From Myxococcus xanthus (lineage in GTDB: Bacteria; Myxococcota; Myxococcia; Myxococcales; Myxococcaceae): DNA of 64,000 nucleotides. The stretch covers positions 1,553,001 to 1,617,000 of the forward strand of contig NZ_CP017174.1 in NCBI RefSeq assembly GCF_006402735.1, given 5' to 3'. Shown in pieces: positions 43,822-52,112 of this stretch (the stretch's first letter is position 1; each line of letters opens with the position of its first letter). Both the position numbers and the translations under genes were made by a program. The notes beneath the pieces are model-generated. The model saw only the letters and a program-made list of their open reading frames with translations. It was not told the DNA's origin and searched no databases.

Positions 43822-44949
43822 ATGCGCTCCGCCCCCTCCTTGCCCCTGCTTGTGCTTGCCCTGGTGGGAGACGTCCAAGCTCGTCCGGCGGAGGGCGCGT
43901 CCACGGCTGTCGTGCCGTCGCAGGCGAGGGTGGCGGGGGCCGAGGCTTCGAAGGCGCGTGTCCCCTCGGAGGGCTCGTCGAAAGCATCCGTGCCGTCCCA
44001 GCCAGGACCGCCTGCGTCTGGAGGCGGGGCACCGGCACGTGTGTCCTCGGGAAGCGCGCCCGCGGCGGCTTCTGCGCCAGCGGAGCCTCCTGGGGCGCCT
44101 CGGCGCAACCCGGCGCCGGACACCTCCTGGGCGCAACCCGGCCAGGTCGCCGCGCCCGCTCGCAACGAAGCTCCGGACGACGCGGCCTGGGAGTCCTTCC
44201 CGGGCGCCACCGCTGTCCCCGATGCGGAGGCGGCGGCCACGCTGCCCCAGCTGCCCGAAGTTCCGCCGCTGGTGCCCGTCGACGAGGCCGCCATCCCCGC
44301 GCCCCGGACGCCGCCGGCTCCCGTCAGGCCGCCGCCCGTCCCCAACCGCGTGAGCCTGCTCGGCGCCCGGACGATGGGGGCGGGGGGCATGGCCGTGGGC
44401 CTGGCCCTGGGCTTTCCCATCGTGTCCGCGCGAGTCGCCGTGGGCGTCCATCGCCGCGTGGACGTGCTGGCCGGCGTGGACAGCGCCTACGGGTTGATGA
44501 ACGAGCTGCGCGTGGGCGCGCGGTGGATGGTGCTCGACGGCGGGCCCCGGTGGAGCGTGGGCGTGGCGGTGGAGGGAAGCCACGCCTTCTTCCTGCGGCC
44601 CGCGAGCGTGGAGGACCGGGGCGCGCGCTACTACAGCGGCCGCCGCAATTGGAACGTGCTGCCCGGCGTCGTCGGCAATCTCCAAATCGCGGGCGCCCGC
44701 TCGCCGCGACTGTTCCTGGACGTCCGCTACCTGATGGCGCTGGACACCGAGCCCATTCAAGGGGTGCCGCTGGGCGGCCTGCCCCCTGACGTAGCGCTGT
44801 CCGGCGCCTTTCCGGTGCGGTTGGGCGCGGAAATCCCCGTGAGTGAGAAAACGTCCTACGCTCTGACGATTGGCGGGGACATCCGGACCCGGCCTGACGA
44901 GACGGACTTCATGCCCGTCATCACCTTTGGCGTCGTGACTGGTTTCTAG
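43822..44949 (+). CDS. Exported protein with Ala/Pro/Ser-rich half and C-terminal outer-membrane barrel-like domain
   Basis: 375 aa from ATG 43822. The signal peptide (SLPLLVLALVGDVQA) is followed by about 150 residues of low-complexity Ala/Pro/Ser sequence with short repeats (SKARVPSEGSSKASVPS). From about residue 175, alternating strands with aromatic ends appear (GAGGMAVGLALGFPIVSARV, RWSVGVAVEGSHAFF, PRLFLDVRYLMAL) and the protein finishes FMPVITFGVVTGF, with terminal Phe, a typical outer-membrane barrel C-terminus. Probably an outer-membrane protein with a periplasmic spacer. It ends 11 nt before gpsA. Confidence 0.75.
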   Translation: MRSAPSLPLLVLALVGDVQARPAEGASTAVVPSQARVAGAEASKARVPSEGSSKASVPSQPGPPASGGGAPARVSSGSAPAAASAPAEPPGAPRRNPAPDTSWAQPGQVAAPARNEAPDDAAWESFPGATAVPDAEAAATLPQLPEVPPLVPVDEAAIPAPRTPPAPVRPPPVPNRVSLLGARTMGAGGMAVGLALGFPIVSARVAVGVHRRVDVLAGVDSAYGLMNELRVGARWMVLDGGPRWSVGVAVEGSHAFFLRPASVEDRGARYYSGRRNWNVLPGVVGNLQIAGARSPRLFLDVRYLMALDTEPIQGVPLGGLPPDVALSGAFPVRLGAEIPVSEKTSYALTIGGDIRTRPDETDFMPVITFGVVTGF

Positions 44950-44960
44950 CGAGGTCTTCC

Positions 44961-45968
44961 ATGCGTGGCAGTGTCATCGGCTCCGGCTCCTTCGGTACCG
45001 CCCTGGCGAACGTGCTCGCGGTCAATTGCGAGGAGGTTCGTCTGTGGGGTCGTGAGTCCTCCGTCGTGGAGGCCATCAACACGCAGCACGAGAACCCCAC
45101 CTACCTGAAGGGCATCCCCATCTCGGAGCGCGTGCGCGCCACGAATGACCTCCAGGAGGCGCTCGTGGGCTCGGAGCTGGTGGTGCTGGCCACGCCCAGC
45201 CACGCCACGCGCGAGGTGGTGGCGAAGGCCCAGGCGTACCTGCCGCGCCATGTCCCCATCGTCACGGTGTCGAAGGGCATCGAGAACGGGACGCTGCTGA
45301 CGATGACGGAGCTCCTGGAGGACTGCCTGCCGGAGGAGTTCCACCCGTACCTCGCGGTGCTGTCCGGCCCCAGCTTCGCCAAGGAGCTGGCGCGGCGCAT
45401 GCCCACGGTGGTGACCATCGCCTCCCACTGGGACAAGGTGGCGCTGCGCTGCCAGAAGGCGCTGCAGACGGAGACGTTCCGCAGCTACACCTCCACGGAC
45501 GTGGTGGGCGTGCAGTACGGCGGCGCGCTGAAGAACGTCATCGCGATTGCCGCCGGCATGGCGGACGGCCTGGGCATGGGCCACAACGCGCGCGCGGCCA
45601 TCATCACCCGCGGCCTGGCGGAGATTACGCGCCTGGCGGTGCGCAAGGGCGCCAACCCGCTGACGCTCTCCGGCCTGTCCGGCATGGGCGACCTGGTGCT
45701 GACGTGCACGGGCGAGCTGAGCCGCAACCGGCACGTGGGGATGGAGCTGGGCAAGGGCCGCAAGCTGCCGGACATCCTCGCGGACATGAAGGAGGTGGCC
45801 GAAGGCGTGAAGACGGCCCGCAGCGCGCACGAACTGGAGGTCAAGACGGGCGTGGAGCTGCCCATCTGCCACCAGGTGTACCTGATTGCCCACGAGGGCA
45901 AGAGCGCGCGCACGGCGGTGGTGGACCTGATGACGCGCCAGCCGAAGTCGGAGCTGGCGGGCGTCTGA
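44961..45968 (+). CDS. gpsA: Glycerol-3-phosphate dehydrogenase [NAD(P)+]
   Basis: 335 aa, the usual GpsA length. It reduces dihydroxyacetone phosphate to sn-glycerol 3-phosphate for phospholipid synthesis. N-terminal Rossmann motif GSGSFGTALANVLA (about 7-20), family signatures VSKGIENGTLLTM, AVLSGPSFAKELARRMPTVV and the catalytic Lys region YGGALKNVIAIAAGMADGLGMGHNARAA, then GLSGMGDLVLTCTGELSRN. All key motifs are intact. The start ATG has gagg about 8 nt upstream. It may be co-transcribed with the barrel gene before it. Confidence 0.97.
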   Translation: MRGSVIGSGSFGTALANVLAVNCEEVRLWGRESSVVEAINTQHENPTYLKGIPISERVRATNDLQEALVGSELVVLATPSHATREVVAKAQAYLPRHVPIVTVSKGIENGTLLTMTELLEDCLPEEFHPYLAVLSGPSFAKELARRMPTVVTIASHWDKVALRCQKALQTETFRSYTSTDVVGVQYGGALKNVIAIAAGMADGLGMGHNARAAIITRGLAEITRLAVRKGANPLTLSGLSGMGDLVLTCTGELSRNRHVGMELGKGRKLPDILADMKEVAEGVKTARSAHELEVKTGVELPICHQVYLIAHEGKSARTAVVDLMTRQPKSELAGV

Positions 45969-45975
45969 GCGGCCT

Positions 45976-46401
45976 TCAGTAGCGGCGCGGCGCGGCGTCC
46001 GGCGTGGCGCCACGGACGCGCCACACGGTGAGCCGCTGGGAGTTGGTGTGGCTCACCACCATACCCTCCTGCTGCATCTGCTCCAGCAGGCGGTTCGTCT
46101 TGAGCCGGTCCAGCCCCACGGACTTCGCCAACTGGTCACCGGGCATGCCGCTGATGTTGCGGCGCAGCTCGTTGACGATGGCGCGCTTGAACTCGTTCTT
46201 CTGGAGTCCGTCCAGGTCCTGCGTGCGCCAGGCCTGGAGGACGCCCGCGGCGATGATGACCAGCGTCAGCACCGCCAGCACGGGATAGATGATGTGGCTG
46301 TTCTGCTCCAGCAGCTCGATGTACTTCGGAGACATGGAGGACACAGGCTTCGCGTAGTCAGCCTGGGCCAGCAGCAGGGGTGTGAGCGAGGGAATCGACA
46401 C
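45976..46401 (-). CDS. Membrane-anchored winged-helix-like small protein
   Basis: 141 aa from GTG 46399-46401; ATG at residue 23 would give a shorter form that keeps the membrane span. One TM segment (IIYPVLAVLTLVIIAAGVLQAW) is followed by a charged helical domain of about 85 residues with a winged-helix-like pattern: IVNELRRNISGMPGDQLAKSVGLDRLKTNRLLEQMQQEGMVVSH split into helices, then the wing-like RLTVWRVRG. It could be a membrane-tethered DNA- or protein-binding regulator. No named family. It lies downstream of hflX on the same strand with a 47-nt gap. Confidence 0.7.
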   Translation of the reverse strand: MSIPSLTPLLLAQADYAKPVSSMSPKYIELLEQNSHIIYPVLAVLTLVIIAAGVLQAWRTQDLDGLQKNEFKRAIVNELRRNISGMPGDQLAKSVGLDRLKTNRLLEQMQQEGMVVSHTNSQRLTVWRVRGATPDAAPRRY

Positions 46402-46448
46402 GGCCCCCCGACTCTACGGGGAGCCGTGCCTGCCCGGCAACCGCGGGC

Positions 46449-48101
46449 TCAGACGGCGCCGATGGCCTCGGTGGCGCCCTCGGCGAACAGCGTGGTGTCC
46501 GCCTTGGCCAGCAGCGTCGCCAGGCCCTCGCGCGTCGCGGCGCTGATGGCCACGCCGCCCCGGGTGCGCAGCAGCGCCTCCACTTCGTCCGGCGGCAGCA
46601 GGTCCGCCTTGTTCCACACCATGAGGCGCGGCTTCTCCATCAAGTCGAGCGACTCGAGGATGTTCTCCACCGCCTCCACCTGCTCGTCGCGGGCGAGGTC
46701 CGCCGCGTCCACGACGTGGAGCAGCAGGCTGGCGTCGTACAACTCCTCCAGCGTGGCGCGGAAGGCGGCGACCAGGTCCTTGGGCAGGTCCCGGATGAAG
46801 CCCACCGTGTCGGTGATGATGACCTCCCGCTCCTGCGGGAAGCGCAGCCGTCGGCTGGTGGGGTCCAGCGTGGCGAACAGCTTGTTCTCCGCCAGCACCT
46901 CGGCGTTCGTAATCGCGTTGAGGAGCGTGGACTTGCCGGCGTTGGTGTAGCCGACAATGGAGATGACGGGCAGCTCGCGCCGGTTGCGCTGGGCCCGGCG
47001 CACGCTGCGCTCCCGGCCAATCGCGTCGATGCGCTTCTCCAGGTGGGTGATGCGTTCGCGCACGCGGCGGCGGTCGATCTCCAGCTTCGTCTCACCAGGA
47101 CCCCGTCCGCCAATGCCGCCCATGAGCCGGCTGAGCGAATCGTCGCTCTGCACCAGCCGCGGCAGCCGGTACTTCAGCTGCGCCAGCTCCACCTGGAGCT
47201 TGCCCTCGGCGCTCTGCGCGCGCTGCGCGAAGATGTCGAGGATGAGCTGCGAGCGGTCCAGCACCTTGAGGCTGGTGGCCTCGCCGATGTGGCGCCCCTG
47301 CGACGGAGTGAGGTCCTTGTCGAAGATGAGCAGGTCCACCATGGACTGCATGGAGCGCAGGTTGAGCTCCTCCAGCTTGCCGCGGCCGATGAGGTAGCGT
47401 GGGTCCGCCTCGCGCTTCACCTGGAGCACGGAGTCGATGACCTCCACGCCCGCGGTGCGCGCCAGCTCCTTCAGCTCCGCCAGGCTGGACTCGGCCAGGG
47501 CGCGGTTGCCGTCCAGGCACACCGCCACGAGGATGGCCTTCTCCCGGCCGCCCACCTTGCGCGACGCCGCCTTGCGGTTGAACTCCTCCTCCAACGCGCC
47601 CAGCGTGTCCATGAGGTCCGGCTGCTCCACGTGGACGGAGGGCAGCGTCTCGACATGCCAGAAGTCGCCGGAGCCGTTCTCCGGGATGAGGTAGGCGTAG
47701 TGCAGGACGCCGGGCAGTCCTTCGGGGCCCACGCCAATGGCCGCCACGCAGTCCAGGCGCAGCAGCGCGAGGTCCGTGAGGTCGTCCTTGGTGAGCGGCT
47801 CGCTCTTCAAGTGGGTGTGGACCAGGCGGAGGCCACGCAGACGCACCTGGCCCGCGCGGGCGCGGCCGATGTCCGGCAGCTCGAGCTTGTGGGCGCTGCC
47901 CACGATGACGTGCTCGATTTCGCCCTTCCGGTTGACGAGCACACCCACCTGCCGGTTCAGCTCACGCGACAGCTCGGTGAGGTGCCGGGCAAGCTCGGGC
48001 GACACGATTTCGTGCGGCGGGACGCGCCGGCGGAAGGTGTTGCGCAACCGGTGCTGCTCGCTCGACTTGAGGCCCAGGGTGTTGCCGTAGATTTCCTTCA
48101 A
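46449..48101 (-). CDS. hflX: GTPase HflX
   Basis: About 550 aa. HflX is a ribosome-associated GTPase that rescues stalled or heat-damaged 70S ribosomes. The N-terminal HflX domain carries the glycine-rich GGIGGRGPGETKLE and the IGRGKLEEL region; the G domain has G1 GYTNAGKS, G3 DTVGF and G4 NKAD. TTG 48099-48101 is chosen because it starts at KEIYGNTLG, the conserved beginning of the family, with GGAGAG 5 nt upstream; in-frame ATG 48125 and GTG 48137 would add 8 or 12 residues. It is divergent from proB. Confidence 0.95.
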   Translation of the reverse strand: MKEIYGNTLGLKSSEQHRLRNTFRRRVPPHEIVSPELARHLTELSRELNRQVGVLVNRKGEIEHVIVGSAHKLELPDIGRARAGQVRLRGLRLVHTHLKSEPLTKDDLTDLALLRLDCVAAIGVGPEGLPGVLHYAYLIPENGSGDFWHVETLPSVHVEQPDLMDTLGALEEEFNRKAASRKVGGREKAILVAVCLDGNRALAESSLAELKELARTAGVEVIDSVLQVKREADPRYLIGRGKLEELNLRSMQSMVDLLIFDKDLTPSQGRHIGEATSLKVLDRSQLILDIFAQRAQSAEGKLQVELAQLKYRLPRLVQSDDSLSRLMGGIGGRGPGETKLEIDRRRVRERITHLEKRIDAIGRERSVRRAQRNRRELPVISIVGYTNAGKSTLLNAITNAEVLAENKLFATLDPTSRRLRFPQEREVIITDTVGFIRDLPKDLVAAFRATLEELYDASLLLHVVDAADLARDEQVEAVENILESLDLMEKPRLMVWNKADLLPPDEVEALLRTRGGVAISAATREGLATLLAKADTTLFAEGATEAIGAV

Positions 48102-48224
48102 ACCGTGCTCTCCTGGCGGAGGCATTGGGGCCCCCACCTTTTCCGTACGAACTTTATGACTGCCGCTGTGGGGAAAACACGCCGGACGCGCGCGCCTTCC
48201 ATTTCTGACCTACGCTGACGCCCC

Positions 48225-49358
48225 GTGAGTTCGATTGCCACGGGACGCACCGCCCTACGCTCGGCCCGGCGGGTGGTGGTGAAAATCGGCACCAACGCGC
48301 TGACGAACGCCACCGGACGTTTCAACCGTCAGCATTTCGATGCGCTGGGCCAGGATTTGTTGTGGGCCGCGCAGGGCCGCGAGCTGGTGGTGGTGTCCAG
48401 CGGGGCCATTGCCCTGGGGGTCGAGCGGCTGGGCCTGCCCTCGCGCCCTCGCGACATCCCAGGCAAGCAGGCGTGCGCGGCGGTGGGGCAGAGTCGGCTG
48501 ATGCAGGCCTACGAAGAGGCCTTCGCCGCGCGTGGGAAGGCGGTGGCCCAGGTGCTGCTCACCCACGAGGACGTGCAGGAGCGCCGCCGCTACCTCAACG
48601 TGAAGCACACCCTGGAGCGGTTGCTGACGGCGGGCGTCGTCCCCGTCATCAACGAGAACGACACCGTCTCCGTGGACGAGTTGAAGTTCGGTGACAACGA
48701 CACGCTGGCGGGGCTGGTGGCCGGCGTGGTGGAGGCCGACGCGCTCGTCCTGCTGTCGGATGTGGAGGGCCTCTACACCGGAGACCCCCGGCGCGACGCG
48801 GGCGCGGAGCTGCTGGCCACGGTGATGCAGGTGACGCCCGAGGTGCTGGCGCTCGCCACCGGCACGAGCAGCGGGGTGGGAACGGGCGGCATGAGCACCA
48901 AGGTGCGGGCGGCCGCGCGCGCGTCCGATTCTGGCATCCACTGCGTGATTACGTCCGGCGCCGTGCCCGGCCGTCTACGCGCCGTCCTGGAAGGCGCGGA
49001 CGTGGGCACCCTCTTCGAGCCCACTGGCAGCCGCCGCAGCGCCCGCGCCGCGTGGATTGCCCATGCCCTGCGCGCACGCGGGACGCTCACGGTGGATGCC
49101 GGCGCGCGCGAGGCCATTGTCACCGGCAAGCGCAGCCTGCTGCCCAGCGGCGTGCGCGGCGTGGAGGGCGACTTCGGGCGCGGAGACCCGGTGGACCTGG
49201 TGGACGCGGAGGGCGCCGTGTTCGCGCGGGGGCTGGCGGCCTACGACGCCAACGAGCTGCGACGCATCGCCGGCCACCACACGGCGGACATCGAAGCGGT
49301 GCTGGGCTACCGCTACCTGGACGAGGCCGTGCACCGCAACGACCTGGCGGTGCTGTAG
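48225..49358 (+). CDS. proB: Glutamate 5-kinase
   Basis: 377 aa from GTG 48225. First step of proline synthesis: ATP-dependent phosphorylation of glutamate. The amino-acid kinase domain has VVVKIGTNALTN, LVVVSSGAIALGVERLG, VPVINENDTVSVDELKFGDND split across two segments, and GTGGMSTKVRAA. A C-terminal PUA domain follows from about residue 280 (LTVDAGAREAIVTGKRSLLP). Full length with intact motifs. No proA in the window. It is separated from divergent hflX by 123 nt, where no convincing promoter motif was identified. Confidence 0.97.
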   Translation: MSSIATGRTALRSARRVVVKIGTNALTNATGRFNRQHFDALGQDLLWAAQGRELVVVSSGAIALGVERLGLPSRPRDIPGKQACAAVGQSRLMQAYEEAFAARGKAVAQVLLTHEDVQERRRYLNVKHTLERLLTAGVVPVINENDTVSVDELKFGDNDTLAGLVAGVVEADALVLLSDVEGLYTGDPRRDAGAELLATVMQVTPEVLALATGTSSGVGTGGMSTKVRAAARASDSGIHCVITSGAVPGRLRAVLEGADVGTLFEPTGSRRSARAAWIAHALRARGTLTVDAGAREAIVTGKRSLLPSGVRGVEGDFGRGDPVDLVDAEGAVFARGLAAYDANELRRIAGHHTADIEAVLGYRYLDEAVHRNDLAVL

Positions 49359-49374
49359 CCGGGCAGGGCGCCGG

Positions 49375-49845
49375 TCAGATGGACGAGGTGGACAGCGACT
49401 TGCCGCAGCTTTCGCCCAGCTGCATGAGCGCGCGGAACTCCGGCGAGTCCACCTTCATCAGCAGCAGGGAGACCTCGAGCTCTCCGGGCACACGGCCGAG
49501 CTGGAGCTTGCGCTCCTGGCCGTGGAGCAGCGCCAGCTCGGAGTGGCCCTTCGCCTCGGGCAGGAGCAGGTCGAGCTGGAGGAGGAAGGACTGGCCTTCG
49601 GCCTTGGGCGTGAGGACCAGCCGGTAGTCGGGCAGGGGCGCTCCGGGACGGCGGCGCTCGGCACGAAGGGTGCGGCCCGTCTCGCCCAACAGCTTGGGCT
49701 GGGCCACCAGCCGCCCGTCACGGCGGACCTCGACGGCGAAGTAGAGGGGCTCCGCGCGCACGGGCGCAGGCGCGGCCATGCTCGTGAAGCCCACGAACAT
49801 CGCCAACCCGGCCACCACATTACGGACGAGGGTGATGCCGCTCAT
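49375..49845 (-). CDS. Hypothetical exported protein
   Basis: 156 aa from ATG 49843-49845 with aaggga upstream. Signal peptide (VVAGLAMFVGFTSMAAPAPVRA) then a beta-rich domain of about 120 residues: LYFAVEVRRDGRLVAQPKLL, YRLVLTPKAEGQSFLLQLDL, PGELEVSLLLMKVDSPEFRA. The opening resembles secretion-type or protease-inhibitor-like beta sandwiches in which an exported domain begins with V-x-V-x-x-D-G-x-x-V. No family named with confidence. Convergent with proB (16-nt gap). Confidence 0.7.
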   Translation of the reverse strand: MSGITLVRNVVAGLAMFVGFTSMAAPAPVRAEPLYFAVEVRRDGRLVAQPKLLGETGRTLRAERRRPGAPLPDYRLVLTPKAEGQSFLLQLDLLLPEAKGHSELALLHGQERKLQLGRVPGELEVSLLLMKVDSPEFRALMQLGESCGKSLSTSSI

Positions 49846-50157
49846 CGTGAGTCCCTTCGGAGGCTCCGCTCGCCGCTTCGGCCATGCGGCATCCGGACAG
49901 GCAGGCCCGTCCACGTCGTCTCCACTTCCACGGAATGGTGCAGCAATAACCCAGATCATGCCCGCAGTGCGAGCCCCCCTCCCAAGTCCTTGCCCGCTGG
50001 AATGAGGACAACCGTACGTACAGATGATTACCTGCTTGTCTGTTCAGGTCCGTCCGGCTATCTCGCCGGACGCGGACGGACCGCTCAACTGTTTCCCACC
50101 CACACGTCCACTTCTTGACCCTCCCGGGTCCGCCCGGCATCGTCGCCGACCTTTCCA
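49846..50157. other. 312-nt divergent intergenic region upstream of WYL regulators
   Basis: No gene is supported here. It contains nested inverted repeats at 50047-50082 (listed separately), a short palindrome around cgtacgtac near 50015, and a TTGACC at 50115-50120 that could be a -35 for the WYL operon, though no matching -10 is evident. The leftward promoter for the exported protein must also lie here. Confidence 0.5.
50047..50082. promoter_or_regulatory. Nested inverted repeats, possible operator for the WYL operon
   Basis: Outer arms ggtccgtccg (50047-50056) and cggacggacc (50073-50082) are perfect complements; inner arms gtccggc (50052-50058) and gccggac (50065-50071) form an alternative stem. 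It lies 76 nt before the first WYL gene, a sensible place for an autoregulatory site or an attenuating hairpin. Confidence 0.4.
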
Positions 50158-51180
50158 ATGGACCGCACCGAACGCATCCTCGACCTCGTGGCCCTTCTGC
50201 TCGACGCGCGCGAGCCCATCTCCTGGGCCGAGCTGCGCGAGCACTTCCCCGGTGACTACGGCGGCTCCGATGATGCCGCCGAGCGCAAGTTCGAGCGCGA
50301 CAAGGCGGAGCTCGTGGAGCTGGGCTTTCCGCTGACGTACGTGCAGGGCGATGACGAGCGGCGGGACGGCTACATCGTCGACCGGGACGCCTACTACCTT
50401 CCGGAGGCGGACCTCTCCAAGGAAGAGCTGGCCGTGCTCTACGCCGCCGGCTCCGCGGCGCTGGCGTCGGGCGCCTTTCCGGGCCGGGACGACCTGGCGC
50501 ACGCGCTGCGGAAGATCGGCTTCTTCGCCGGTCAATCCCTGCCCACACCCCGGGTGCGCATGGAGCTGGGCTCCGTGCACGAGGGCCAGGAGAAGGAGGT
50601 CTCCGCGCGCCTGGAGCAGCTCTGGGATGCGTGCGCGGCCCGCAAGTGGGTGGACCTGACGTATGCCAGCCCCAAGCAGGCCGGCACCACGCAGCGGCGC
50701 GTGGACCCGTATGGCCTGGCGCTGCGCCGCGGCGCCTGGACGCTGGTGGGCTACTGCCACCTGCGCAAGGACTTGCGGACCTTCCACGTCCACCGGATTC
50801 GCGAGCTGAAGGTGAACACGGCGCGCCCTCGCACGCCGGACTTCCAGGTGCCGGCGGACTTCTCGCTGGAGGCCCACGTGGCGTACTTCCCGTGGCAGCA
50901 CCGCTTCCATGAGCAGGTGGAGGTGGTGCTCCACCTGTCGGGCACGCTCGCCTCGCGGGCCGCGAGCCTGTTGCCCGGCGCCACGCTGGAGCCGGCGGAG
51001 GAGGGGGCGGTGCGGGCGCGGCTGCCGGTGACGTTCGTGGACGGCCTGATGCGCTTCTGCCTGGCGCTGGGGCCGGACTGCCGCGTGGAGGGCCCGGAGC
51101 GGGCGCAGGCGCGTCTGCGGGAGATGGCCTCGCGCATCGTGTCGTGCCACGACGATTCGCTGGACAAGGTGAGCGCATGA
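50158..51180 (+). CDS. WYL-domain transcriptional regulator (first of a pair)
   Basis: 340 aa. N-terminal winged helix (RTERILDLVALLLDAREPIS, ERKFERDKAELVELGFPLTY) and a central WYL domain at about 150-230, with WTLVGYCHLRKDLRTFHVHRI where the W-Y-L triplet reads W-T-L, followed by a WCX-like C-terminal domain. WYL regulators of this size often sense nucleic acid or nucleotide ligands and control DNA-damage or stress genes; PafB/PafC of actinobacteria are the best-known pair. It overlaps the next WYL gene by 4 nt, so the two probably work as a heterodimer. Confidence 0.9.
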   Translation: MDRTERILDLVALLLDAREPISWAELREHFPGDYGGSDDAAERKFERDKAELVELGFPLTYVQGDDERRDGYIVDRDAYYLPEADLSKEELAVLYAAGSAALASGAFPGRDDLAHALRKIGFFAGQSLPTPRVRMELGSVHEGQEKEVSARLEQLWDACAARKWVDLTYASPKQAGTTQRRVDPYGLALRRGAWTLVGYCHLRKDLRTFHVHRIRELKVNTARPRTPDFQVPADFSLEAHVAYFPWQHRFHEQVEVVLHLSGTLASRAASLLPGATLEPAEEGAVRARLPVTFVDGLMRFCLALGPDCRVEGPERAQARLREMASRIVSCHDDSLDKVSA

Positions 51181-52106
51181 GCAACGTCCACGAGCGGCTC
51201 CGCCGCCTGCTGTTCCTGGTTCCCTACGTCTCCAAGCACCCCGGCGTCACGGTGGACGCGCTCGCGCGCGCCCTCAACGTCAGCCGCGAGGACCTGCTGG
51301 AGGAGCTGGACCTGCTCACCTGCGTGGGCCGGCCGCCCTTCAACCCGGACGACTACATCGACATCTACGTGGACAACGACCGCGTCTACGTGGACCTGGA
51401 CCAGCGCCTGTTCGCGCCGCCCCGGTTGACGCCGGGCGAGGCCGCGGCGCTGGCCGCGTCGGCGGAGCTGCTGCGGCCGGCCACGGGGGACGCATTGCAG
51501 AGCGCCCTTCAGAAGCTGGAGCGCGTGCTGCCGCCCGCCACCCGCGAGCGCTACCGGGAGATGTACCGGAAGATTGATGCGTCCACGGAGGCGCCCCTGG
51601 CCCTGGGGCCGCTCACCCGGGCCATCATCGAGCGCCTGGAGGTGACGTTCGGCTATGCCAGCCCCGGCCGGTCGCCGGAGCCGCGCACCGTGCGCCCCTA
51701 CGAACTGCTCAGCCACCGGGGGCAGTGGTATCTGCAGGGCTACTGCCACACCCGGCAGGACGCGCGCCTGTTCCGCCTGGACCGGATGGAGGACATCCTC
51801 GTCACGGACGTGCCCTTCCAGCCGCCCGCGGACGCCCGGGCGGACGTGCCCAACCCGGCGCGGGGCCTGACGGACTCTTCGGTGCGCGTGCGCTTCTCCT
51901 CCGTGGCCGCCCCCTATGTGAAGGAGCGCTTCGGCCAGGACGCCCGCCCGCTTGCCGACGGGGGCGTGGAGGTGCTGGTGGCGGGGGACAGCGAACGCTG
52001 GCTCACCCAGTGGGTCCTGTCCTTTGGTGGCGAGGCGCAGGTCATGGAACCGGCCTCCGCGCGTGCGGCCGTTGCCCGAGCGGCGCGGGCCTCTGTAGGA
52101 TTGTAA
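51177..52106 (+). CDS. WYL-domain transcriptional regulator (second of a pair)
   Basis: 309 aa from ATG 51177, overlapping the first WYL gene stop (ATGA). The N-terminal helix-turn-helix (VDALARALNVSREDLLEELD) has the PafC-like look, with an Asp-rich segment (DDYIDIYVDNDRVYVDLDQ). The WYL domain includes the intact triplet in GQWYLQGYCHTRQDARLFRL. A WCX-type end follows (SVRVRFSSVAAPYVKERFG). The pairing parallels PafBC. The FHA-domain membrane protein starts 6 nt after the stop, so all three genes probably form one transcript. Confidence 0.9.
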   Translation: MSNVHERLRRLLFLVPYVSKHPGVTVDALARALNVSREDLLEELDLLTCVGRPPFNPDDYIDIYVDNDRVYVDLDQRLFAPPRLTPGEAAALAASAELLRPATGDALQSALQKLERVLPPATRERYREMYRKIDASTEAPLALGPLTRAIIERLEVTFGYASPGRSPEPRTVRPYELLSHRGQWYLQGYCHTRQDARLFRLDRMEDILVTDVPFQPPADARADVPNPARGLTDSSVRVRFSSVAAPYVKERFGQDARPLADGGVEVLVAGDSERWLTQWVLSFGGEAQVMEPASARAAVARAARASVGL

Positions 52107-52112
52107 CCCCCC